Source: Pirellulales bacterium (GTDB lineage: Bacteria > Planctomycetota > Planctomycetia > Pirellulales > Thermoguttaceae). From it: DNA of 64,000 nucleotides. Where the stretch lies: the NCBI GenBank assembly GCA_016931995.1, contig JAFGDS010000027.1, forward strand, positions 1 through 64,000. The letters are read 5' to 3'. The notes beneath the pieces are model-generated. The model saw nothing but the letters and a program-made list of their open reading frames with translations, searched no databases and was not told where the DNA came from. The position numbers were made by a program, and so were the translations under genes. Below, one piece after another: positions 18,201 to 30,200 of the stretch (the first letter of the stretch is position 1; each line of letters opens with the position of its first letter).

Positions 18201-21200
18201 GGGCGTTGGCCGCGACGTCGCGGATACCCGCGGAACTTCGATCGAGGACGATCGTGTAGGTGGCCGCCTCCTTCCAGAAACCCGAGGCCGGGACGAGCGT
18301 GATAATGTCGCGGATCGTGTCGTAGCGGAAGTAGTAATCCACGTCGGGTAGCAGCGGCTCGGCGCTGTCGTCGAGGTAGATCTTGACCGTGTCGCTGGTG
18401 ACGCTGAAGTCGTCGATGCCGGAGCCGGTCCCGTCCGTCAACTGGATCGTGAATCGGCTGAGCCGCTCGCCGGCGACGAAGACGTCGTGCTCGGCGGGGT
18501 TGCGGTCGACGCCGGCGGCGTCGTTGTCCAGCGGGCTGGTCAGACTCGCCATGGGGACGAAGAAGTCGACGCGGTCGATGGCCCCGCGATCCTTGAACAC
18601 GTTGGAGCCCATGCCCGGAGGCGGCTCGGCCCCGGGATCGTCGCTGCGGAGCTGGCCGAACAGGTCGTTCTCGGGGGCAAGGATGGGCGACTCGGGAATA
18701 CCCAGCGGGTCGCGCACGGCGATCAGCTCGGGCCGGTCGGGCAGCGAGTCGACCGAGCTGTCGATGGCCTGCGAGTAGGCGGCCAGATAGAAATTATTGT
18801 GCAATGGGTCGACGAACAGCGGATCGTCCGGCTCGAGCAGCAACGGGAAGATGCCGACGTCCGTGCCCACCGTGTTTTCCTTGTTGTTCTGGAAGACCGT
18901 GCCGCCGACCACCGTCGAGGCGGAGCTGGCGTCGATCAGCAGGCCGGTTTCCAGATTGGCCACGATGTTGTTCAGGAGCGTGGGACTGGCGTTTTGGGTA
19001 ACGCGGATGCCCACGCCGCCAGCCAAGAGCGGGGCGTCCAGATCCGAGTCCATGCGGAAGACGTACATGCCCTCCTTCATCAGCCGCGTGAGGTCGTCGG
19101 AGTTCTTCGGGCGCATCAGGCTGATGTAGTGCTCGCCGTCGCCGGCGTCGAACCCGATTTCGGCGCCTTGTCCGCCAAAACCGTTCGTTCCGTTGGGATC
19201 GGCCGTGGTCCACTGCATGTCCCAATACTTGAACACGACGATGTCGCCCGCCGGATCATCCTCGATGTAGAGGGTGAAGCGGTTGGTCTTGTCGGAGTGG
19301 CCGTCGAAGTAGCCCACGTCGATCCAGTCGATCTGGATGACGGGATTGCCGCGGACGCTGGTTCCCGTCCCGGCGCGGATTTCGCCGGCCACGGTGGTGT
19401 CCACGTCGGCCCAGAAGGGCGCGAACATCGCCACGCCGGTGGGGAATCCGCCGGCGGTATAGGCGAACTGCGGCGCGTCGAACGTGACGTTGCCGTTGGA
19501 GTTCACGAAGAGTTCGGTGTACGCCTTCCCGTAGAAGTCAAAGGTGAACGGCAGCGGCACCTGGATCGACGCGTCGTCCAATTCCGGCGGAAGAACGAAC
19601 GTGAGATCCTCGGAATCGAGGAATTCGACCGCCATCGGCGGGGCGCCGCCGTAGACCGTGTTGTTCGTGATCCGTCCGAAGGGCACGGCGCCGTTGTCGG
19701 CGCCGTCGCCGCTGAAGAGGATGCCAACCTCGCCGCTGGCGACAACGAGATTGTTTTCGATGGTGATGCCGGGGACGAGCTGCTGCTGGTTGTACTCGCG
19801 CAAGGGGGCCGGCGAGCCGGGGTGCGCCCAACTGTCGCGGTCGCCCGCGTCCACCGTGATGCCGTTTCTCTCCGAGTACAGAATCTCGTTGGCGGCGATG
19901 ATGAGCTGGCCCTGCTGGCGGGGCCGGTTCTGATCGCCCTGCATCTGCTGGAGATAGCCGTCGCCCGTCCAGAGGCCGATCGGATCGTCGTACAAGAAGA
20001 TCGGCGCAAGGCACGGCAGGACGGTCACCGCGTGGACGCGGTAGCCGGCCGTGACGATGTCGATCGCCTTGTCGGCATAGACGACGTCGCCCACCGCGAC
20101 GGCCATGGGCCCGGCATGGACGCCCCACTGGATCGGGGCGCTGAGCGTGTTTCTGACCGTCGCGTTGCTGACGAAGATGCTGATCATGTTCGCCTCGAAG
20201 TGGGCGGTAATCACTTCGGGGATGATGATGGGCGGATCTTCGCCTTCTTCGGGCGGCGGAGGCGGATCGAGATCGACAATCTGGACGTCGACGGGCCCAT
20301 TGCCCGCCTCGTAGTCCACCGCGGGAAGGAAGTTGCCCTGGCCGTCGCCGATGAGCACGGAAACCGTGCCGTCGGTGCGGTTGGCCGTGACGATGTCGAG
20401 GAAATGCGGCGCGTAGGGGTCCTCCAGATCGGGGGTCAGGTCGCCGATGGCCACGGAGACGGGCAGCCGGCCGACTGCGTACTTCTTGGCCGGGCCGTAT
20501 GCGCCCGGCATGATCGCGCTGAGCACCCAGACGGAGTTGTCGAGCGAATTGACCACGACGATGTCGCCCAGGGCGTCTCGGTCCACGTCGGCCAGGGCGA
20601 CGTCCATCGGCGCGCGGCCCACGGCGACGACCTGTTGCTTGCGGAACGTGCCGTTGCCGCGTCCGTAGAGGATCGAAACGGTGTTGTCGCTCTTGTTGGC
20701 CGTCACGAGGTCGAGCCGCCCATCGGCGTCCAGGTCGTAGGTGGCGATGGAAACGGGCTCATTGCCGACGGAAAAGACCTTTTGCTCCTCGAACAAGCCG
20801 AGGCCGTTGCCCAACAGGATGGACACGGTGTCGTCACCGGCGTTCGAGACGGCCACGTCGATGAACCCGTCGCCGTTGAAGTCGCCCGTGGCAAGATCGG
20901 AGGGCAGGTAGCCAACCGGGAAGACGTAACGGCTGCTGAACTGGTTCATCATGACCGAGATGGTGCCGTCGTATTCGTTGACGGCGATGACGTCGGGGTA
21001 GACGGGCAGATCGGGATTGGGATCGGGGTCGAGATCGACCACCACGAGGGCCGTGGGGTTCTGGCCGTCGTTGTCGAAGACGAGCGTTTCGACGTCCTCG
21101 ACCCAGGCCGCCCCGTGCAGTTCGACGCGGTTGCTGCCGTAGCCGGCGTGCGTCGAGGCCACCACGTCGAGCGACGTGGCGCTGTTGATGGCCGTGGTGA

Positions 21201-24200
21201 TTCTGCTGGCGATGAGGTAGGCCGGATCGCCCGCGGTGAAGCTGATCGCGATGTTGCCCGGATCGGGGTCTTGGCCTTCGAGCGGCTCCTCGTCGGCGCT
21301 GGGGCGGGCGATAAACTGGAACGTCTGCGTGTGGGTGCCGTCGCTGACGGTGAACGTGCCGCGATGGACGATATCGACCGCGGCGGGGGCCTCGATCGTG
21401 ATCCCCGTGCCCTGCCGGTCGTTCGTGTCCCACGCGCCCGAGCCGTAATCGCTGGCCCGGCGGATTTCGAGCTGGTAATACCCCTCCGTGATGGCAAGGC
21501 CTGGATTCACGGGTCGGAAGAACGTCTCGCCGACCTCCTGGCCGTTGTCGGTCATATAGGTGTGCATCTCGCCGCGCTCGGCGAAGCCGATGATGATGTC
21601 GTCGACGTAGAATCCTTCGTGGGCGTTGTCCTGGCCGCGGAGGTTCCAATTGAACTGGGTGCCGCTGCCGCCTTGGCTGCCGGCGCGAGGCGCGTCTCCC
21701 ATCTGCCCGTCAAGACTGCTGAAGAAGGGGAGCGGGCCGGGATCGGCCACGAGGTGGTTGTTCCGGACGAACAGCAGTGCCTCGTTCTTCTTCACCGAGG
21801 TGTACAGATCGTCGTTCTCGTCGCCCGAAAGGACGTTGCCGTCCTCGTCGGTGACCTGGCTGAATTGCAGATCCATCGCCTTGGCGAGTTCCTCGGCGAC
21901 TTCGACGTCGGTCATGTAGGGGCTGATGACGACGAGCACGTTCTCGGACTCTTCTTCGTTGTGTCCCGGCCTGCCGTCGAGGAGCATGGCCGGCTCGTCC
22001 TCGCCCGGCGCGGCGCCCTGCTCCATCTCGGCGGCGCCGACGAGGAAGATGCGGTCGCCAGTGATCGCGCCGGTGACGGTGGACGCTTGCAGGTCCGGGT
22101 TGAAGAAGGCCAGCTCGACGACGCTGCGGATCGTGGCGAGGATGCCGGCGGCCGAATCGGCATCGCTCACGGACACCTTGACGTTGCCTTCCGCCACGCT
22201 TCCGTTCTTGTCGAACTCGAAGGTGATCGTCCGAGGCTCGTCGGCGCCGTCGGTGATCGTGAAGGTTTCGCCGTCGAGGATCCGCAGGCCGGCCGAGTTC
22301 GGCGCGACGAGCGAGTAGCCCAGGTCGAACTCGAAGTTGATGACCTCGGCGTCGGGATCTTCGACCCACATACCCATGAAGTTCATCACCGGCAGCCGGT
22401 CGTACAGGGCGACGATTTGGCCGTCGAGCAGCTCGATGCCGGGCAAAGCCTGGAGGTAGTCGCCCGTGTAGTAGCTCTGGAGAGGATCCATGGTGAGGAT
22501 TTGCGACCCCACTTCGCGGCTGCCGGAGGTGGCGAACTCGAATTTCAGGCGGAGGTTGTCGTAGCCGACGTAGTCGGTCAGGCCGATCTCCATCTGCCGC
22601 CATTGGTAGTCGCCCTCGTCGCCGACTCCGTGAATGGTCTCGACGAGCCGCGCGGCGCCGGCGTCGACGCCTCGCGAGATATTCGAGGCGAGAAGCTCCC
22701 AGTACACGCCGTCGGTGGAGATATACACGCGGGCGCTGTCGGTGATCTGCGCGTCGCTGCCACCGTCGGTTTCGAGGAAGTAGTTGAACGTGAGCTTGGG
22801 CGCGTCGGACGGGGAGACGCCGGCCAGACTGAACGTCTCGGTGGTGAGCCCTCCATGGGCGCCGTCGGGCGTGTCGTAGGTGTCCAGCGCGTCGGTATTG
22901 GGGCCGTACAGGAGGTAGTGCGGCAGGGATTCACCCGCGCCTTGGGCCGGATAGAGATAGTTGGTCACGCCGGCCTGCGGGCCCTGGTCCTCCAAGCCGA
23001 ACCAGTAGCTGCTGTTGCCCAACTCGGGATAGAACGGCGCGGGGCGGCTGCCGTCGGGCGCGATCTCGATGCCGTGGCCGTCGTCGTCGTAGCGGTTGTC
23101 CGTGATGTGCCAGAGGTTGTAGTCGATGTTCGAGAAGGCCAGGCCGGTGGTGATCGTGAGTGGCTGATCAGACCGGTTTCTCAACACCACGTCCGATTTG
23201 CCGTCGAGCAGGACGTAATGCAGCTCGCCGTCGGCGCCGAAGGTCATGACGCGGCTGACCGCGGTGGCCTCGTCCTCGCCCGCGGTGGCCGTGGCGAAGA
23301 GCGTCTGCGCGTAGGCGCCCTCCTCGACGTTGGCCGGCCCGAGGGTCAAGCCGGTGAACTCGACGTGGGCGTAGTCGCTGGTCACGCGGAAATCGGCGAC
23401 CTGGGTGAGCGTGGTCGCGCCGCCGAACTGAACGGTGTTGATCTCCTTCTCGTCCTCGCCCACGGTTATGGTTATGGTTTCCGCCGAGGCGTCGCCGCCC
23501 ATCCAGTTGTCGATGGTGTACAGTTTGCCCAGCTCATCGACCGCGCAAAGGTCGCCGCCGACGAACGCGAGGCCGGTGATCTTGGCGTCGTCCACCGTGC
23601 TCAGCCACGCCCAGGGCAGCACGTTCGAGACGAGCTGGTCGCGCGCGGGCGTGCCGGGCGCGGGGATGGGCGTGCCGTCCGATTGGAAGACGTAGAGGAA
23701 GTTGTTGTAGTTGGCCACGGAGCCGCCACCGTAGGTCACGTATTCGCTGGGATCGGCGTTGATGTGTCCCACGGCGACGAACACCCGCGAGCCGTTGCCC
23801 GGGATGTGCGCCATGGCGGTGAACTGGACGCCGACGTCCAGCGGCGTCACCTCGCCATCCACCAACCGGAAGACGTTGATCCCGTCGTCGTTGTCCGACA
23901 CGTACGTCGTCTCGCCCACCGTGACGGTGGCCAGCGTCCCGTCCTCCGTCGAAAGCTCGCGATACCGGCCCACGTAGGGCTCGATCGCGGCGGCGGCGGC
24001 GCCGTCGACGAGCGTCATCAGCCGGCCGTCGTCGCGCATGGCGATGTCGCCGTAGTGCGCGCCCCAGGTGAACACGTCGGGCAGAACCGGAACCGTGCCC
24101 GTGACGTCCGTCTCCACGATGCCCGTGAAGGGATCAAAGGTGTAGAGATCCGTGCCGTTGGTGACGTAGAAACTGACGTCGCTCAGGTTGTAGTCGTCGA

Positions 24201-27200
24201 TGTGGACGTTCAGCTCCGTGCTCGTTGTGTCCGGCAACAGGGAGACCTGCGTGTTCACGCCGGACATGAGCGACATGCCGACGTGCTCCTCGGCCACGCG
24301 CTCGATCGAGTTGACCGGCTCGCTCCGCTGGAAGGAATTGTAGTAGTCGAACAGCGACATGGCCGACAGGCCGGCCCCCGTGATCGCCACGTAGTATTTG
24401 ACCGGGCTGCCGTCGGGATACTCGCCGCCGGGAAGGTTCACGGGCCCCAGGAGCGGGTCGGCCGCGCCGCCGCTGCCGCGGGTGAGGTCGTCCGTGCCGG
24501 CGCCCGCCGGTGCCATCTGGTCGTCGTCCACGCTCGAGCTCAGGCTCGAATAGATGAGCACGCCGTCGGCGTCGAAGACGTAGAGATTCACGTCGGGGCG
24601 GGCCATGCCGTCGCCGTAGTCGATGTCGAAGATGGCGGGCCAGGTCACGCCGCCGGCGCTTTGGACCTGTTCCAGATCGACCTCGAAGGAGTACCAGTCG
24701 CAGTCGTAGGGGCCGGAGAGGTGTCCGCCCACCAGCAGTTGACTGCTGTCGGAGGTGAGCAGGCGACCCAGGGGCTCGGCGTTTTCGAAGCGGTCGTTGC
24801 CGGCGTTGGCCCCGCCGCTCGTCACGCCCACAATGCCCCAATCGGCCACGACGCCCGCGCCGTCGCCCTCGACGAGCGTGGCGGTGAACCGCAGGCCGAC
24901 GGTGTTGTTGATCGCATTGGCAATGACCGCGCCGGTCGTGTAGCCGACGTTGATGCCCACCAGGAGCACGCGATTTACGTCGTTATATTGCGCGATGGCC
25001 GTGTTGGCCGTTCCGCCGAGGTCAACGAATTGGACGACGATGCCGGTGCTCAGGGTGCCGAACACGTCGGGCGCGCCGACCGGGTCGGCGTTGACGTCCA
25101 GTTGGATATTATTATCGCCGCCGGCGAGATTCAAGAGCAGAGACGCCTGCGTGCTGTCCTCGGCCGCCGCGTCGATCTCGTACGCCTCGCCCAAGAGCGG
25201 CGAATGCGTGGGCAAGCCCAGAATCTCGATGCCGTTGGTGGCGTAGCGGATGCTGGAATTGAGGATCGTCGAGCCGGCGATCTCCTGATCCTCGCGCAGG
25301 CGGATCTGCAACTGGTAGCCGCCGCTGCTCGCGCCGTCTTGACTGCGGACGCGGACGTAGTACGTCCGCAGCTCGCCGGCCGCGCCGGGCAGAACGAGGC
25401 GCATGCCCGCGTCGTGGACGTTGACCGTGTACATGTCGCCGATTTCCCATGCGTCGCGGTCCATCGTGCTGGCCAGGCCGTACAGGCCGACCAGATCGTC
25501 CTCCTCGGCGGGCGAATCGTTGGACCGGGCGAACACGTTGCCGTCGGCGTCGACCAGCTCGACGATCGAGTCCAGGCCCATCGTCGTGCGGTCGATGTCG
25601 ATCCAGACTTCGCTGCCGGCGCGGCCGTCGAAGCTGTACACGTCCACGTCGGTGGGGTCGTCGGAGCGGATGAACCCGCGGACATCGAAGCCCAGCCGGA
25701 GGTTGTCGTCGCCGGCCTGTTCGTGCGGGGCCAGCGACCCGACCACCTGGGCCCGCACCGGTTCGCCGTTGGCGTCTTCGCCGATGCCCACGGCCGCCTC
25801 GGTCTCCAGCACGATGGCCACGTTGCGATCGTTGACGTACTCCTCGAGTTTGACGCTCCGCCACGCCCCGGCCACGGGCACGGCGACAACGTTGTCGGTG
25901 TCCAGCAGCGGATCGCCCCAGGGATCGAAACCGGCGCCGATGGTGTCGTCGGCCAGGGCGGTCAGAACGACGGGATAGCCGGGCTGGCCGATGATTTGCA
26001 GGGTGCCGCCGATGCGGTCGTCGATGTCCTGGGGGGTGCCCAGCGCCGTGAAGCCCGCGTCGGCGCCGTCCAGCTTGACGACGAGGCTCTCGTCGGGGCT
26101 GCTTTGCAGGCGCAACCCGCCGTAGGTGTGGAAATTCGGGACGACGATCTCGTTGCGCACGACGTGAACGATGTCGGTGTCGTCCCAGACGCATTCGGTT
26201 GTCAGAACGACGCCGCGGACAATCATGCCGTTGATGTCGTTGTTGGCCAGGCGGTTCTCGCGGACCAAGGGGCCGTAGTTGTCTGGATAACCGTCGTAGG
26301 CGGCCAGCGTGCCGGTGGTTCGCCCCCAATCGCCCTTCTGAACGGCGACGAGCGAATTGGCGTCGATGCTGATGGCCGGCGCGAGGTTGTCGCGGATGAC
26401 GTTGCCAACCAGGACGGGCTGCGCCCCGCGGACGAAAATGACGGCCTCGGTGATCGTGCCGCGGCCGTTGCGGTCGCCGTCCTCGGCGCCCTTGTTGTTC
26501 TCGAAAACGCTGTTGGTCAGCCGGACGAAGCCCTGCTGGATTTCGATGGGGTTGAACGAGGCGAAATCGCCTTCGATGCGGGTGATGCCGCCGGCGTAGG
26601 CCACCAGGGCATTGTCGATGCTGCCCAGCGAGGTGGGCGCGAAGTACAGGCCGCCCCAATCGCCCGGCGTTGCCAGGCGGCTGCTGGCGTTGCCGGTGGT
26701 GTCGAACGCGCCGCCGGCGCCGTAGCGGTCGTCGAAGATGGAGGTGAAGACGACCGGATAGCCGGCTTTCCCTTCGGCGATGAACTGGGCGCCGACCTCG
26801 GTTTCGATGCGCGTCGCGTTGAGTTTGACGAGGATGCCGGGGTCGATGGCGAGCCGGGCGTCGAGTCGGGGGTGGAGGCCGGCGTAGCCGGTGGCGAGCG
26901 TGGGCCCGCCGACCGCGCCGTTGATGAAGAGGTTTTCGGCGACGATGTGGACGATGTCGCGATCGTCCCAGCGGGCGGCGACCTCGAGCTCGTCGATCGG
27001 CTGCCCGGCCGCCGTGTTGATGCCGACCAACAGGCCGTTGAAGCTGTTGTTCACCACGCGGTTGCCGTGGATGTCGGGACCGACGCGTTGGTAGTCGGTA
27101 ATGTAGTCCGGGCCCCAGAACTTCGTGTCGGCGAAGCTGTTGGGATCACCCGACATGGCGGCGTTGGCCGAGTATTGGATCGTGTTGAACGAGACGGTGG

Positions 27201-30200
27201 GCCGCGCCTCGATCATTTGGATGGGCGTGAAGATGGTATCGACGGCGTTGACCTTGACCAGGCCGCCGCCGTAGCGGATCTCCGCGTGGTTGACGTAGTT
27301 GAGGAAGATGCCTTCGCTTTCGAGCACGACGCGGTTGGGATCGGTCGCCCGGACGTCGTAGTCGATCTTGTTGCGGAAGACGAGGCCGCCCCAGTCGCCC
27401 CGCTGCGGCGCGAGGTCGAACGCGGCGTGATCCTCGCCGATCGACTTGTCGTGGTAGGAGCTGAAGAAGACGGGCAGCTCGGGCGTTCCGAGGATTTGCA
27501 GCGCGCCGAGGCTGCGGTCGATGCCTTCGCTCGAGCTGCCGACGTCGATGTTCGCCTGGCGAAGCTTGAGGACAGCGCCGGCGTCGATCATCACGGTGAC
27601 GCCCTTGGGAATCTCCATCTTCCAACCGTCGGGGAGGACGGCGCCGGTGAGGCTCTTGCCGATTTCGTAGGGGGCGTCGCGCCGGGCCAGGATCACGGAG
27701 ACTTCGTCGTCGTCGAAGCTCGTGGTGACGAGGTCCTCGCGGCCGTCGCCGTCCATGTCGGCCACGGCGAGCCCCTTGGGCGTCCAGCCCGTGTCGTAGG
27801 GCCCGACCGTCGGGTCCTCGGCAAACGTCCCGTCTGGCCGGCCGAAGAGGAGCGTCACTGTTCCGTTGCCCTCATCGGCAGTGACGATGTCCAGACTTCC
27901 GTCGTCGTCCAGATCGGCCAGCGAGACGGACGAAGGATCCGTGCCCACGGCGTAGTTCACCGGCGAGGCGAAGGTTCCGTTGCCGGCCCCGAGCAGCACG
28001 GAGACGTTGTCGCTGCCGTAGTTGGCCGCCACGAGGTCGCGGTTGCCGTCGCGGTTCAGATCGCCCACGGCGACGCTGATGGGCCGGCCGCCCACGGTCG
28101 CGTGGCTGGCCGGGGCGAAGGTCCCATTGCCCAGGCCGAGCAGGATCGAGACGCGATTGTCGCTCGGGCCGTTGTTGGCCACCGCGACGTCGAGGATCCC
28201 GTCGTTGTTGAAGTCGCCCAGAGCCACGTCGGCCGGCGCGTCGCCCACGGCGTAGGTCACCTGATCGGCGAAGGCCCCCGCGCCGGTGTTCAGGAGGACG
28301 CCGATGGTGTCTTCGGCGCGATTCGCCACGACGATGTCCAGCCGCCCGTCGGCGTTGAGGTCGCCCAACTCGACGGCCACGGGTTCGAAGCCGACGGATC
28401 GGGTCTGTTGCGCGGCGAAGCCGCCGCTGCCGTTGTTGACCAATAGCGAGATCGTCCGGTCGGATTGGTTGGTGACCACGATGTCGGGCGCGCCGTCGCC
28501 GTTGACGTCGCCGATGGCGATGCCCTTGGGATTGCGGCCCACGTCGCGGACGATCTGGCCCCAGTAGGTTCCGTCGCCCAGGCCGAAGAGGATCGAGACG
28601 GAGTCGTCGCCGGAATTGACGGCCACGATGTCCACGTTCCCGTCGCCGTCGAAATCGCCCACGGCCACCCCGGTCGGCTGGAAGCTGACGTCGAACGTGG
28701 TTTGTTCGAGGAAAGAGCGGTCGCGGTTGCCGACGATGCGGACAATCTGGCCGGGCTGGGCGGCGGCCAGGGCCTGATCGATCTCCTGGTAGGGCGCGGC
28801 GAGCGAGCCGTTGCCGCCGGCCGGGGCGATTTTATCGACGAAGATCGTGTTGGCCGCCGTGGCCGAGGTGAACCAGAAGTTGTACACGCCGCCCGGCACG
28901 CTGTCGGCGTCGCCGTCGAACAGGGTGCCGGTCGCGTCGATCAGGTGCTCGGTGGTGGCCAGGCCGTTTTCGAGCACCTTGGGCTGGAAGGTCAGGCGGA
29001 GGTCGTACTTGCCTTGGCTCGTGCCGCCCAGGCCGCTGTCGGCCACGTCCGGGTCGAACTCGGTATTGCCCGTGCTGCTCACCGCGATGTAGTACGTCCC
29101 CGGCGTGAGATCGACCTCGAGGTAGGAGTCCTCGCTGTAATAATCGTCGTTTCGGGCGATCAGCGCGCCGGTGGAATCGTAAAGGCTAATGACGCTGTCC
29201 AACAAGCTGGCGTCGTCCAGCCATTGGTCTTCGACGAGCGTTTTGAGCCGCTCGGCCACGGTTTCGGCGCTGAAGACGCCGTCGCGCTCGACGGTGAACT
29301 GGTAGAAATCGACGTCGGTGCCGTCGGGCCGGTAGAGATACTGGCCGTGGATCACGTCAATGGCGCCGGGATAGATGTTCTCGGAGTCGGCGGTGTAGTA
29401 GGCCGTGCCGGCGTTTTCGCCTTCGTACTCGAGGTTCTCGCCGGTGCCCATCACCGTGTAGGCCGGCATGTCGTAGGTGTGGCCGAGGCCGAGGAGGTGG
29501 CCGATTTCGTGCATGGCGGTGCGAAACCAGGCGCCGCCGCGTTCGCTGGAACCCCACATGAGGGTTTCGGCGTTGTCCATGATGGCCATGCCGCCGCCAG
29601 CGATGCCGATGACGCCGCCGGTGCCGGTCTGGACGTACGGATCCACCGCCCGCATGTCGCCCGTGCCCACCGTGAACCCGCGATTCGCGCCGCTGGCGTC
29701 CTCGATGAACTGGACGCCCAGCAGGGTGGCGTAGATCTCGAAGATCTCGCGGACGCGTTGTTTCTGCACGCTGCTGACGAGGTTCGGGAAGCTGCCGAAG
29801 GGGCCGAAGTTGTAGTAGTAGGTGGCCGCGCCGTACTGGTAGTCGCCGGCGTCGTACCCGGCCAGGAAGTGCGACTCCGAAAGCGCGCCGACCAGTTCGC
29901 GGTGGCCGACTTCGTTGATGGAACCGGGCCAGGGCAGGTCGTAGGGCAGCGGCTCGATGATGGAGGAGATGACGACGCTCTCTCCCACCAGCCCACTGCC
30001 CAACTGGCCCATGCCCTTGGCCGAGGCGAACGTGTCGCCCACCAGTTCGGCGGTCATGCTCGACGTGTCGATCCGGTGGTAGGCGTTGCCGATCCGCAAC
30101 CGTAGCGTGCCGACGGCCAACTGCGAAAGGCTCTCGGAGAACGTGAGCACGACCTTATTTTCGACCGGATCGTACTGGACCGTCTCGGGCAGGAAGTCCG

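Noticed and set aside
18487-28446. Plus-strand open frame of 3319 codons opposite giant gene 1
   Set aside because: It lies wholly antisense to a gene with clear domains. Its residues (runs of Arg, Gly, Val, Asp, His) have the composition expected from the complement of GC-rich codons, and it matches no family motif.
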